Source: Pseudoscleropodium purum (lineage: Eukaryota; Streptophyta; Bryopsida; Hypnales; Brachytheciaceae). From it: a DNA stretch of 64,000 bases. Location: contig OZ017802.1 of NCBI GenBank assembly GCA_963969395.1, positions 3,102,501-3,166,500 of the forward strand, in the 5' to 3' direction. The translations under genes were made by a program, and so were the position numbers. The notes below the pieces were generated by a model that was not told the origin of the DNA, ran no database searches, and worked only from the letters and a program-made list of their open reading frames with translations. This document shows positions 42,874 through 56,158 of this stretch, in pieces (position 1 is the stretch's first letter; each line of letters begins with the position of its first letter).

Positions 42874-45800
42874 ATTTATTATGGGACTCTTTTTCTTCAA
42901 TTCACATTTTTTGAGATTAAGGTTTTTCAATATTTTGGATATTTGTAACTAGGTTTTTTGGATTGTTTGGGGAAATGATTCTTCATATTGACTACTTTTG
43001 GTGGAATAGGACTATGTCCCATGGTTTGGATTTACTTTATAGTGACTTTGTGAAGAGTTAGTGATGTAGTCTAGTTTGTGTTGTTTTGGTTTGGAAACTT
43101 GTAACATAAGTCCTTCATTATCGATTGTGACTATATTGGAGTGTAGTTTTTGCAAGCTTGGACTACTTATTGTTTAACTTTGATGTTTCATTTGATTACT
43201 ATCTTTGGTTTCATGCTTATTTTAGTAATTTTTATTTGTAGTATAGAGTCACAGATATTGTCAAATCATTCATGATTGTTTGTATGTCAATAATTTGGCT
43301 CACAAAATAGCATGTTGGATGTTTAAAATTCATTTTTTAGATTCATTATAGTATCCCTATACTAACAAGTTGATTGTAAATTCATTGCTACTGTTGTCAT
43401 TGTCATGTTTTGTAAGACATTCAATGGATTGTGAAATTTAATGGAAATGAGGTGTTTCAACATGTTTTACAATATGAATAAATTTTTTTTGTAATTAAGT
43501 TCATAACAATAAACGTATTTTGTTGAACGATACTAGATCTTCATGGAGGTTGGAAAATGGAACGGTTGTCAAGCTTTGACTTTGCTTGAAGTCATGCAAA
43601 AATTGATGGATATGGACCTATCAATCTTGAAGAATTATGATTCATCTTCAACAACAATGATATGGCAATGTGAGTTGTGTTTTTATAGCATCATGCCAAT
43701 TACTAATACCATAAACTCCAAATTTTGTTGTGGTTTAGGTATCAACTCATTAGAGAGGATTCTGTGAGGACTCTTTGATGACATTTGTCAATTTCATAGA
43801 TTTTTGGATTCTATGAGGACTCTTTGACAACATTTGTCAATCTCATAGACTTTTGTATCTTGACATGTTGAACTACAAATTTTGAGGTGATAGATTGCAA
43901 AGGAAAGAAGGTTGTAAATAACAAGTCTATTGCAAATATAAAAAAGGTAAGCATCAAGATTGTTCAAACTTACATTTATTGTTGGCACAATAGTGTCTCA
44001 AATTGTGTTTTAGACTTATATTTATGGAATGATAGATAATAGATTACTAATGAGAATATTGTATTATTGCACAAGCTCTAAGCTTGCCAATATTAAATTG
44101 AAGAATAGGATTAGTACGAGTTTGAAGATGTCTTTCAATGCAAATACTATTCTACAAATACATGTCATAGAGGTCGTTGCAAAGTGGAGTGTAGGTTTCC
44201 TTGGGATTCTTTTTAGATTTTTGGTCACAACGAATTTTCAAGTTCACTCAACAAGATGTTGGACTCGTAAGGGTCGATTAGAGTGTGTCATATATGTGGA
44301 AGGTGCAAGAATATCTGCCTTATTGGGGGAACTTCGATATGATATGGTATATTTTCAAATACCTATTGGATGTTTTAAAATAATTGTTCACAAAGTTGTA
44401 GCTGATAACTGTTCACTTGGATAGATGTCTATAGAATTTGAAGTCTATGAAATTGGCAAGACCTTGCAATTCATCAAACATTTGTGTACATTAGAGAAAG
44501 GAATTTGGAGAAAGTGTTTGTTCTACTAAAGTCATTTTGTGTCTTGAGAACCGAGGGTTGTTGGTACAAGTTTTTGAATACATGGAGTTCAAGGGCTACA
44601 AAGTTGTTTGAACAAGTATCAAAAACCCTGTCTCATATAATTTCTTGTTTAATTTCCTAGTAATTCCACAACATTGACCTTGTCTCCAAATAATTTTTTT
44701 CTCTAGCTTATTCATAAATTGCGATAGGGACAAATCAACAGAAAGTTGAACCATATCAACACGACCAAATCAACTAGAAAACTCAATTTTTTTTAGTAGT
44801 GTGAAGTTGTACAATAGGTAGGAACCTTGGAATTCCGGTTGTACTTGTGAATCCACATTGAATGGAGTAATACAAGGATGGATCTGGAAGTTACATATTG
44901 TTAGAATTGATGTTGGTTGCAAGTCTATTCTTAGATGCTATTAATAAGACTGTTTAAATGTACAATTGGGCAATGATATTGATATCAAAACTTTTGGCAT
45001 AATCTCTATATTTGAACGTGCTACTATTGAATGCGAATGCCCTGAAGTAAGACTTGATTCTCATCTTTTTGACAATTCTTTGTGATTTGCATTCAAGGTC
45101 TCATGATTTTCAGCCCTTGTACTTCATGTGACACGCATGATAACTTTGTTGACCATTTGCACTTAAATTGCTTACAGTTTTGAAGGTTTTTGTTGATTCA
45201 TCTGTAACTATGTTTTGAAAATAGGGTAACTCGTAGTTAATCGTATTTGGATCCAATAGAGTGGTGCATGTTGATTTGATGCAAAGCCTTCGTAAGAGTG
45301 GTCTCATTGTCAATGGTGGCCAAGTTTATCGTGAGTTTGGCACCAGACTTTCCAATCCTTCTAGAGATCTTGTGTGTTTTATCACTGAAGCTAGCTCATA
45401 TTCTTCCATGTTGCCTTTTTAGGTCTCAGGTATGCGCACCTCAAATTGTCAGTAATAAGAATTGAGCATAACAATTGCTATTAGAGGATTTCAGCAATAT
45501 AGCGTGCATATTGTGCATTATTTGGACCCTGTATGAAAAAGTTATGAATAAATTATGACACTTTCTTGTTGTGATTATGTGCATCTTCTGTAATCAATGT
45601 TTGAGTTTTAGTGAGACTTTTTGATCCAACTATAGGTCTCATTTTTGGGTAGTGCTGATAATAGAGTGTATGTACCTTGTATGACAAATTTTTTTGTTCT
45701 AATTTGGCATCCCTTGCCTAGTGTGTTCACTGTGTTTAGTATTGCAAACTTCTCAGCTTCAATCTCTAGAAGTCAAGAGGAGTACTTTGAGCTTCAAATG

Positions 45801-47585
45801 GTTGCAACCCACAAGGCATTAACATTAGTCATTTTTTCAGAGTAAGGACTAACACATACTCGTCGCTTGAGCCCTGATTTTCTTTTAAGTTTTGTTAATA
45901 AGCTTGATGGCAGGTTGCATGATGTGTGTTGTTCTCTAGTTGGATGTAACCAATGGAAATACGTCCTCAATCTATAGAATCAGAGGGTTGAATTGTGAAA
46001 CTTTCTGTCCTTGGAAAGAATATGAAAAAGAACTATGAAAAACACAGTTTTTCAAGTAGACATGAATGATTTCGCTCGTCTCATTAATTAATTCTATACA
46101 ATAGTCCTCAAGGTGTAGTAACGCAAGGGTTACAACTCGAGATTCTTTGGTTTCGACTCTGGGCTTCTATATGCAGGTAGGTTGTGGGTTCAGACTTCAG
46201 AGGAGGAAGCTAGCTAGTCGATTGCCGCAGTTTGTTAATGTACAGACTGTGAGAGAGCTTCAAGATTCTCGGCATCAAGCCTCTGTACAGAACAAATTAT
46301 GATTGTAATTATGCAGCAACAGCTAGGACCATATTAGTAATTTTGTAGGTCATTGAAGTCCAGATACTCTTTAGTTGACTCTTGGTATTGTGATAAGCCA
46401 ATAAATTTTTTGGATAATGATGTGTTTGGGCAAACTACACAGCAATTAGCGGCTGTTCTTTGGAGATTGAGGCCTCAGTTGTCATTGTATTTAATCTGAA
46501 CTTGAGCATAATGAGGAACTCTTTCTTGGAAAGTATCCTATTGCAGTGTTACCAACTGACGTTCAACGTGACCCATGATGTTGTGGAGTCACTGTTATTG
46601 AATCTGGTTTCTAGGAATCTGACAATATTAGGAGTTGATTAATTCTTGCCCAAAGTCGATTTTAGCTTCGACAGAACTGCCTCAAGATCGACCGAATCCC
46701 AGCAAAATGCGGTTTGCGTAGCAGTGAGTCCTTAGCAGTGGAAGTTTCTACCAGTTGCAGACGATATCTCAATTGCTCTGTAATTTCCTTTTAACATTGA
46801 TGTACTCAAAATTTCAGACTCATTGTTGGATATAGAGATTGTATTATTTATTGCAGTTTGAAGCTGAGACTTGAGAGCATATAACCATGTTCATAGATGT
46901 CGAATGACATGGAAACTTGATACACTACACTGTAACATACACGTATAGTAAGAAAATTCAGAAAAATAGAGTAAGCTGAATCGACTCCAAACTCAACGAT
47001 GCCTGGCTTTCCCTTCCCTATGTTCTCCAGTCATACGAATCGTCATTGCAATTCAGGATATCTGTTCTGCTCATTACATCACGGAGGATTTCCTCCTCCG
47101 ACCTCCTCATAGTGTAAAATGCTTGAAAAAAACTCGAGTTCAATCAATGCTTTCAAGATTAGATGGTTCGCCTTTGTAATGCCTGCGTTAACATTTTGTT
47201 TAGACTCTTTGTTCAATTCTGTAGCGAGAGCCGAATTATTTACTTAGTCGTTAAGCTTTTTTTTATATTTTTGTAACTCAAGATGGGTATCAGCGAGATT
47301 GCTTGAGAGCAGAATGTGAAAGAAATGGGAGTGAGATCTGAGAATTTGGAGAATATGGGCTTGCAGCAGCCGCGGAGCAGCATCGGTTTCGAAGCGACAA
47401 TAACGGCGACGAGTTCACCGTTTCTTAACAAATATGCAAAGCTTGTGGGTTTCTGACCGCGAGGATTATGTGCTGGCTTGGAATTCTTGGAAAATGGCGC
47501 TCGCATTATTTTGGGTTTTCTTGAAGTCTGTCTTCGGTGTTGGTGAAAGTGTAGTTGATATTGGGTTGATCGCATCTTCTCGCAG
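42874..47585. other. AT-rich intergenic DNA, no gene recognised
   Basis: Short frames (for example 43543-43767, 44029-44424 and 45645-45845) show no motif. The last ~600 bp probably contain the promoter and first exon of the B3 gene. I could not define that exon. Confidence 0.4.
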
Positions 47586-48846
47586 ACAGTGCCGATATGG
47601 TTCATGCGAGAGCACGGGGCTAAGATCCAAGAGAATGTGAAATTGATATCAAGAGCGACGGGAAGAACGTGGCCCGTGGAAGTCATTATTTATCATCCTC
47701 ACAAGCGGCCGCAAGCCATGTTCTGCCGTGGATGGAGTGCATATGCTTCCTTCAATTGCCTCGTGGAGGGCGATCGGCTCACTTTTACGCTCACGGCCAT
47801 GTCGGAGTTCGAAGTCGGCATTTCGCGGATGCCACTCCCCTGCATTCCTCGGTCGCAAAGAGTCAAATCTTCGCAAAGAGTAACAACATCTTCAGGGTGT
47901 ACAGACGAGTACATGCCTGCCGAGGAAAGGGAGAAGCTGATCTCGATCAGCTGCACACAGCCGACTCCAAAGTCAAATGCGATCGAAGTTGCAGACTGTG
48001 ACAGAACCTATGAGAGCTCGTCCTTCATCAAGTCGAACCTTCTTGTAACACCGGTAATTTCACAACTCTGATTCCCATCATGACCTGCCCCAAATGGAGA
48101 TCTGTCTTGATCTTTAGCCTAGTTCGCAAGCGTTCTTATGCCGTCGTTGATCCAGACCTTCTGTGCTCAGAGAATTGCGAGGAACTCTGCATTGGAAAGG
48201 TGTTATGGCAAAGATCCTATGCCGGTGGTGAAGCGTGAGGAGCTCGTGACGTCCTTGAGCGAGGGTGACAGTCTTCGGAACTTGATTGAGAATAAAAGAA
48301 GTCATGACCTTGAGCATAAGGATACTGCTCCCCCAAAGAAGCTGCAGAAATATCTTCCATGTTTCTTCAAGAAATTAACGCGAAGCCACTGCTTTATCCT
48401 GGTAAGCTTTGATTTGAAATTTGAAATTGAACTAAAGTATCCTTGCTAGCTGCCAAATTCTTCAACTAGTTTTACATTATTAATGATGTTTTCTTTGCAA
48501 TACGTACAGACCCTGGCTAAGCCAAGAAAATACCTAGCGAAAAGTTCACCATGAAGGGAGTCAATCAGTCTTTTCAATTTGTCTGGTGCAGGAGATTCCT
48601 TGCAGATTTGCGAGGGCTTACGGCATCCAACTTGACTCTTTTGTTACGCTTCGGTGGTTACATCACAAGTCTCCGGTGTACAATGTCGCCTGCGCTTGGA
48701 GAATGGATAGAGAGAAGAAAAGGATTTCTCTCGCAGACGGCTGGAAGGAGTTTAAGACTGAAAATGGTCTTCAAGTAGGGCAAGAGCTGGTGTTCACTCT
48801 CATTGCTGATTCGTCTTTCGTCGTTAGACTACGAGTTCCGCCATGA
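47586..48846 (+). CDS. Two-domain B3 DNA-binding protein (REM-like), 5' exon unresolved
   Basis: Three exons join in frame: 47586-48053, 48123-48401 and 48592-48846 (1,002 nt, 333 residues seen). Donors are GTAATT and GTAAGC; acceptors are CTCGCAG, AGCCTAG and GGTGCAG. The first B3 domain starts at VPIWFMREHG and runs through TGRTWPVEVI, FCRGWSAYASFN and EGDRLTFTL. The second starts at SHCFILEIPCRF across the last intron and runs through YNVACAWRMDREKKR, LADGWKEF, LQVGQELVF and the end of the protein. B3 domains bind DNA in plant transcription factors, so a nuclear regulator is expected. A Lys/Glu-rich linker separates the domains. In-frame sequence upstream of 47586 meets a stop at 47556, so at least one 5' exon is missing. 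The third reading frame around 47434 could not be joined to it. Confidence 0.8.
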
Positions 48847-50507
48847 AGTCCGAGTTTGCCTACATTTATACACATGAAAGTTTTTGAGTGATGCATTCAA
48901 CTAAGTCTGGCATTAATTTTTTTAAATAGTTGCACGGATCTGGTTTAAGATTTGAGAAAAAATGTTAGTACAGGATTCTGCAGGTATTGGAGCTCACCGA
49001 ATTGATCGACAAAAATCTCTGTTCTGTTGACGAAAGCAGTCGATAAGAGATCAAGTGAAATCAAATTCTGCCGCATATATTGCAGGAGGTAGTTGTGCAC
49101 TGTCTCAAAAAAAACACTTCTATATTATATCCTCATGTAAGCAATTATTTGGTTTCTTCAATTCTAGTAGTTCTTACGAGAATTGCAGTGAAAACTTAGT
49201 TTTCGTCTGATGTCCGAGTTCTTATCGTCAGACTCAATTAAAGTTAACTGCAAAACTTAAAGTTGCAGAGATGATAGTGCAATATCTGCGTTGTCCAGGT
49301 AGTGTACAAAATTCGAGGCTCTGAAAAGGAAAACTGACACCTTGCATCATCATTTGTATAGCTGTTCATCAACTTGGCTTGCACCCTGTCCTGCTGTCCA
49401 GTGTTTGGGATATTTTTGAGTTTTACCAGCTATTATCCTTTAATTCCCATATTGAACTGGTTTTTCAAGAGCCTTGTCTGCTTCTTTCTCTATTTTTTAC
49501 TTTAAATAAAAAAATTATAGATTTTTTCACTGGGTTTTTCCCAACGTTTTCAAATTGCAACCGGGTTTTTCCCAATTCCACCGGGCTAACAATGAACTAA
49601 CCAGCGGTTCTCCCCGAACATTGCTGCTGTCTCTTACAAAGCTTCAAATCTGACATACTAAGATGATTCTGGAAGTGCTGGAAGGAATCCTGAGATTTTG
49701 CAGTTACCAATAATTGAGGATTGGGAAACCTCAACCCCCACGCAGGTAATCAGTTTCCTTTCATCTTGTTAAATAGTGCTTCTTCAGGAAGACGATGCTG
49801 TTTCAGTTTCTATTGAAAAAGCACTTGGCCCAGTCATAATAACATCCATAACAGAAAACAAAATAAAGGTCACAGTGAAAAACCGTAGATGAGTTGTTGA
49901 TTCAGAACTTGTCTACCTGACTACGGTAGCCAACTTGAAAGCATTTTCACCCAAGATGCAGTTCCTTCTACCGGTATTCCATCCTAGTAGCCAAAGGTCT
50001 TATGTGATACCACCGCATAGGTGAGACGACGAGCTTTCAACCGATCAGAGAGGAGAATCGTATCAAACGAGGCCCAAGTGCATTGTTTAAAGCTATACAA
50101 TCCTGGAGGTAAGCTCCAAGAAAAACACCTCATCTAACGTAGTTCAATGAGTCAATTTCTAAGACAAGCACCTACGCTTCCCGAACACAGCGAGAATAAC
50201 AGTGCTTGTAAGAGCCGCTGTCACTTTCTCATTCCTTATCAAAGAAGAATAACGGCACTACTCTAAAATACAGGTTATGATAGAAACGATGCCTGCTACA
50301 AAATTTTCCTAATAAGGTGCGTGGTTCAGTCTGCTCCTACTCCTTTTGACTTAAATGGGATTATCCCTCTTATAGAAGAAGAGCAATGTTGGGCTTCAGA
50401 CCATCGAAAATAAAGAGTCCACTGAGGGGAGTTCTAACTACACTACACGGACACTGGTAGCAAAGCTGTTCTCTTTACTCACAGAACCTTGTTCTTCAGC
50501 TGAATTA
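48847..50507. other. Intergenic stretch between B3 and PAK1IP1-like genes
   Basis: No gene is recognised. Around 49530-49590, repeated TGGGTTTTTCCCA words resemble the ends of Ty1/copia LTRs. Around 49640-49990 a weak plus-strand frame may be retroelement debris. Confidence 0.45.
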
Positions 50508-53500
50508 TCATCTTCTCTTATCTCCTTTCTTGCCTGACTTACCAGAACCAAGGGCCTTCGGGGACTTGCCCGACTTGGGAGTCTTACCAGGGCCAGAAGA
50601 CATTTTTTTGGAACTTAATTTGGGCTTCTTGTGCTGTGAATGGTCGAGTGGTGTACCAATGTCAGCCTCCTGAGACTTATCTCGGCTGGATCTCTTGCGA
50701 TTCGAGGGTGACTTACTGCCTCGCGTGTTTGAAATTGGAGAGATTACGCTTATAAGTGGCGTACTTGTCTGCGCATCTCCCTGAACAGCTTGTTTCTTCT
50801 GGCGTTTTTTCCCGGATAGTGACTTGTCTTCTCCATCGTCACTGCCATGTGCACCTGTCTTTCTTTTCTTTTTCTTGGAAACTTGACCTGGCTCGGCTGA
50901 AGAATGCTGCTTACCAACAACCACGTCTCCTTCAGGGATACTTTCCGGTGCAGGAGTTTCTGCAGTGGGCAAGAATGGTCAGATATCCATCATTCGAAAC
51001 TTAAAAACAGTTGCAAACGCATTGCCGAGAGAGGAAACTCTCTCAGCGGGATCATTTATCTATTAGGGAGTGTCTAAATGCAAGCGATTAGCAACGTGAA
51101 TTAAAGTTCTATGTCGGGTAGTATCTTGAGGCAAGATTTTCGGCCTCGGGATCATGCAACGCCAAAGTCTTGAATTGAAAAGATATCACCGAGGGAGGAT
51201 ACTCTCAACAGGATCACCAATCCATTAGAGCCGTGTCCGAGTCTGAGCTTCCCACTCCCAAAACCGAGGCAATATGCAAACAATTATAGAAAACTCTACG
51301 GACGAGGCCGAATTATTGGGACAAGATTTTAGGACTCGGGATTGAGAGGGCCAAATTTGGAAAGGAACGATGAAATCTCAAAACAGAAATCGCAAGCTTG
51401 ACACTCCTATTGAATTGTCAAGATGCCAATTTGTAAGGACGAGATGCAAGAGAACATGGAGCGCGATTTTTCCACATTGGAGATTAAGACGGAGCATGAG
51501 AAGGCTTTCCAGGAGGAAGTCATCAAGCGCCGAAGTGTGTAATGCTATTCAGGGTATAAAATAGCAAAATCAAGGAAGAGAACTTACTCTTAACACTGGA
51601 GCTACTAACAAGGCAAGTCAGTCGAGCTTTGGTCTCAGCCTGCATAAGCGGAACAGGGGCAGCCCCATCATCACCGCCAAGGACCATTCGAGTATCCCAA
51701 ACCTTGAGCAGTCCATCTGATGAAGCAGAAGCTACCAGGGGAGGCAACTCCCCGGATTCATCACCCGTGTCAGATTTGGATCCCAAGATAGCCACTCCTT
51801 TGATCCGATTGGTGTGCGCATTCTCCATCACCCAAGCCTGTTTCCCTGACCTTGTATCCCAAGCCCTGACTACGCAGTCCTCACCGCCGGTGACCAGCAT
51901 GTTGTCCTGAGACAAAACAATGAAAAATATGGAATCCATATTAGAATTAAACCAGACATTAGCAAAACAAGAGGAGAAATCACACAGCACACATTTGTGT
52001 ATATGGAAAAGGAAATGAAAGGATCCTGGCTTACTGTACAAGATAATTACCTTGCAACTATATTAGGTTGTAATATAGAGGATACAGAAGGAGAAACCTA
52101 GCACACTATAGAATATTTGCCGCTAGGAATGACACTTTGAAATACCCCACAGATATAAAGAACCCAATTCTAACTTCATAGACCCTCCAGAATCACAAAC
52201 CCTGACCGCCATCCTGGTTAAGGACTAGTTGGAATTCTTATAAAAAGGTTCCCCTAGAAATTGATCTAGAGGTTGATTTAGAGGATGTTAACAAAACTAT
52301 TCGATCCTCTGTACTATTCATATGCTGCTTACGACTCATACTAATTGAATCATTGACTCATAACAATGAACCTAGAGAGGAAGAACACGTGTGATTATAA
52401 AGGAAGAGACTCCCAAAGTGTAGAAGATTACGCACCTGCCGCTGGGCCATACAGAATATCCGTTTATCATGCTGAAGTCGATGGATTGTGCTCCCTGTCT
52501 CCGCATTGCGGATCTCCATGACATTTTCTAAGGCCAAAGCATAGGACTCGCCAGCCTGAGGAAAGAAGTTCACAAGCTCCGCTTGCTGGGGAAGCTTGGT
52601 GGTAAAACTACACCTCCCTTTCGTCAAATTCCACATCTTCATGCTGCTGTTTCGCTCAATCGACAATGCAAGCAATCCTAAAACAAGCAGAATAAAAGCA
52701 GAATTTTCAGCAAACAGAACGAAATCAACCCCTACAGAACCAAGAGTTCGTGGTTTCAACATCACCAATTCGATTGATGATATTGTGAAAACACAATTCA
52801 GACCAGGCTAAAAGTTTATGCGACCAGAATTAGCGAAAAAATACCAATGTGACCCACTCAATTTTTGAAAAACATTAGGCCCCTTCGGGAACCTAAACTC
52901 TAAGGCTCAACTTGCGACTCCTCGCTCTTTAGTAGTTCACCTAAGCCCCAAATCCTTATCCACTTTCTGTTCTGTCAAATTCTCAGCAGAATGAAATAGA
53001 TAAAAGTAAACCCTAAGCCTTAAATTTCTGCCAAATCTCTTTTGCTCGTCAAATTCTCAGCGAACAGAACGAATTTAAACGAAACACTAAACCTTAAATT
53101 CCTGCCAAAAATTAACTGGAAAAGTATGTATGTGACCTAATCAACTTCTTGAAAAACATGAGGGCCAATTCGGGACCTTAAACCCTAAGACCCAATTCAG
53201 GCTTCCTTGCTCTAGAGTATTTAACCTAAACTCTAAATCCTAAAACCCTTGTCCAGTTATGGCTCTGTAAAATTCTCAGCAAACAGATCATAATTGTACT
53301 AAGCCCTAAATCCCAAATTCCGGCCAAATTTCCTGTAAACTCTTGTTTCTGTCAAATTTTCCGCGAGAAATATAACATAGAATTAAACCTTAAACCCTAA
53401 ACCCCTGCCAAACTCTCACCACTCACTCACCTGACGTATGAATGGACAAATCCTGGACCGGCGCCTTGGGCCCTTTCTTGGCCTTCATAGTGATCAAATG

Positions 53501-53839
53501 AATCCACGCATCAGTATCCCAAATACATATCGACCCGTCCTCGGATCCACTCAACAGATGCGTCGGATGATTCACCCCCGGGTGCGCATTATGAAAATCC
53601 AAACAAGTGACTGCGCCCTCGTGCTTGTACAGCGCCCCCATGTCCTTCTGCGCGTTCAAGTCGAAGACGCGAATGGTGTCGTCGGCTCCCCCTGTGGCCA
53701 CCACGGCGCCACTGGTGGCGAGGCATTTCACGGGGCCGTTGTGCGCGGGGTAGGCGAACTTCCACAGAAGCTCCTGTTTCTGGGGTTTCACGTCGTAGCC
53801 CCACAGGAAGCGCTCGTAAGAGCCCGCCACCAACTTCAT
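50508..53839 (-). CDS. PAK1IP1: PAK1IP1/MAK11-like WD40 protein (473 aa)
   Basis: Four minus-strand exons join in frame: 53839-53431, 52677-52436, 51906-51588 and 50959-50508 (1,422 nt). Donors are GTGAGT, GTGCGT and GTAAGT; acceptors end TTTTAG, CTCAG and CTGCAG. WD-type repeats are visible: GPVKCLATSGAVVATGGADD with IRVFDL, LLSGSEDGSICIWD, LLALSIERNSSMKMWNL, LVTGGEDCVVRAWD and LVASASSDGLLKVWD. The last ~150 residues are Lys/Ser-rich with nucleolar-type basic clusters. Yeast Mak11 and human PAK1IP1 act in nucleolar 60S ribosome assembly, and that role is inferred by family. It is somewhat longer than the human protein because of the basic tail. A telo-box lies about 110 bp upstream of the ATG. 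All splice phases agree, so the gene looks functional. Confidence 0.92.
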
Positions 53840-53944
53840 GGCGAAGAAGGGAACGGGAGGGAAGACAAACGTGCAAAAGGAAACCGGTTGGGGAAGGAGG
53901 GCAGATGGTCTGCTGCGAGACGATGGAAGGGCTGGCGAGGGCTT

Positions 53945-53953
53945 AAACCCTAA
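53945..53953 (-). promoter_or_regulatory. Telo-box upstream of PAK1IP1-like gene
   Basis: AAACCCTAA (plus strand), within TTAAACCCTAAACCCC, about 106-114 bp before the ATG. Telo-boxes are common in plant promoters of ribosome-biogenesis genes, which fits the gene's inferred role. Confidence 0.6.
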
Positions 53954-53959
53954 ACCCCG

Positions 53960-54353
53960 AGGGAGCTTGGCTCGTTTGTAGCGTCAGTGTGAATAGGACC
54001 AAATCCAAGAGGCAAAAGGTCACTTTAGGAGTTAAGTTCAGCCTTTTAAATTGTATTCAATTATATATTATACATTTTGAATACGTGACATAATGTATTG
54101 TTTATTACAGTGAGAAAAATGAATTTTTTTTGAGAAAAATTGTCATACTGATCATTTTTGTAGCAAAAAGTGAAAAATAATTAATAAATAAAAAAAATTT
54201 ATATTGGGTGCTTTCATATTAGATACTTGGATCAAAAATTTATCTATTTGAAAAGTTTTAGCAATTTTTACTAACTCCCTCATATATACAATTATAAGGA
54301 ATATATATATTTTTTCTTTTTCTTTTTCTTTTTCTTTTTTTCTTTTTTTCTTT

Positions 54354-54426
<73 letters not shown>

Positions 54427-55133
54427 TATTATAAAGATTTAACTTTCAAAAAAGTCAAACTTTACCAACCATATAGAGGAAGGGCAAAAATGTCATACCC
54501 ATCCTATCATGTGAAGTGACATCAAAATCATTCTACATCAAATTGTAGTATTAAATGACTCTTTTAGGAGTTCTTAGTTTTGAATGGATTTCATCCACAT
54601 GTCAAAATTCATTCATCTTAGAGCTTGAGTGCTTAGGTGAAGAGAACTCCTTGACTTGACATTGTTATCAACCCTTAGTACCATTTAATCTTGCAACCTT
54701 TGATGTCAGAATTTCTAAAACAAATTCCACAAATTCAAATTCTTAGGCTTTACAATTCCACTATCCAAATATTAAAAGAAACAAAAACTCCTTTGTGATC
54801 ATATTGATATTGCACCCTAAAAAATGTAAGTTACTGCTAAATGGTCTTTAGCAAAAATCTCACTTCAAGAGGGTTCAGAGTTTGTTGATATTGTCATGTA
54901 GGGTTGAGAGTTTGTCTTTTCTTACTTCATTCAAACTTCATAATCTTGCAATCCCCAATTAAAAGGGCTGAAAGTTTTCCCACATTTCCGTAATGGTTAG
55001 AACACATTTGTACGGTCGAAGATTGAAGCTTGAAAAGGGGTTTTATATTCTATTTCTGTCGATGCACAAAAAAACAGTTGACAAATTCGATACGTCATTT
55101 ACCAATATACGTACGTCGTAACTTGGAAGCCTT
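53960..55133. other. AT-rich spacer with microsatellites
   Basis: No gene is seen. It contains the pyrimidine and (GT)n tract listed separately. Confidence 0.6.
54310..54422. repeat. Poly-pyrimidine tract and (GT)n microsatellite
   Basis: TTTTC repeats run into a T tract and then, from 54376 to about 54422, some 23 GT dinucleotides. Confidence 0.95.
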
Positions 55134-55701
55134 TTAAGCAAGATAACAAAGTTGTTCATAGCATCTAAGACCATCAATGTTTGGCCCTGCAACTGTGCAC
55201 TTAAAAGTTCGGTGAGTGCTCAAGGTTAGGCATGTACCCAAATCTGTGCTCTCTACAAGATTAGCAAAATGGACAACAAAACTGAACATCATTGGAGTCA
55301 ATAAGGTTGAATCAGGTGGCAAAATTTGAGCCCAGACAAAAGATTTCAGTGTTTGAACTGCCTGAAAGGCCTCCATATTGCAACCAGGTATAAACTTTAA
55401 GGTCCGTTCACAACCTTCACCACTACACCTCAAGTACACTTCCAAGTCTTCAAGAAGGTTACACCCACAAAATTCCTCCACAACTGTTGTGTCCCATGTG
55501 CCTCATCACACTGGATGTGATGGCATTCCCAGATGCATCTAGAACTGGCGTAGATAAAAAGAAGATCCAGTGAAATGCCAACCCGCACTGTAGCTTGTTC
55601 ACCTGTGCAACAAAAAACCCTCTACCACAGACAGACACCAGTTTGACTATGCATATCCTACATTGGAGATTAGTCCTAACCCAAAACTCTAAGTTCGTCA
55701 C
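55134..55701 (-). CDS. Possible gene fragment, unrecognised
   Basis: Two overlapping minus-strand frames look protein-like. One is 55701-55459 (with LDASGNAITSSVMRHMG). The other is 55481-55134 (EEFCGCNLLEDLEVYLRCSG through SFVWAQILPPDSTLLTPMMF). They would need a frameshift or an unrecognised splice to join. Composition is more coding-like than the flanks, and the piece lies between two real minus-strand genes, so a small or decayed gene is plausible. I do not recognise the family. Confidence 0.3.
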
Positions 55702-55918
55702 TCAGCACTCCAGGAAATTTAAAGCAGCCAATATTTTACGTGACTCTCTAACATTGACAGAGTTCATGAGCTCTAAAAAGGGGCATAAGGAACCAGAGGA
55801 AGAAAGAAAGAAAAACAGGTCCGCAGAAATCAAAGTGGGTATCGCACTTGGAAACTTCTTAGGGGTTCAGAGGAGTCCGGCAATGACTGGGTTGAGAAAG
55901 TTGGTAGTCACTTTGTAG

Positions 55919-56158
55919 CAGGGCAACGCACAGCAATTGCAGGATCAAACTACAACTGCATATTTGCTATCCAGCTAGAGAATAAAAAAGAAACAATCCT
56001 AGAATGTTTACACTACAAGATGGTTCTCAAGGCAGACAGACCCGATGTTATGCTGGACTGGCAGATAAAACGTTGTTCAGGCACCTCTTACCGGCTCACA
56101 GGGACGGGACGCTGATGCAATCCGCAAGTCTGACTTGTGCACATGTGTGAAACACTAC
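55919..56158. other. Likely 3' flank/UTR of the Acinus-like gene
   Basis: No coding signal. It lies directly downstream of the TAG at 56159. Confidence 0.4.

Noticed and set aside
49500..49600. Complete copia LTR
   Set aside because: Only short TGGGTTTTTCCCA words are present; no termini, duplication or polyprotein could be found.
53438..53953. Plus-strand frame of 171 codons
   Set aside because: Antisense to exon 1 of the PAK1IP1-like gene, whose WD motifs and splice phases are clear.
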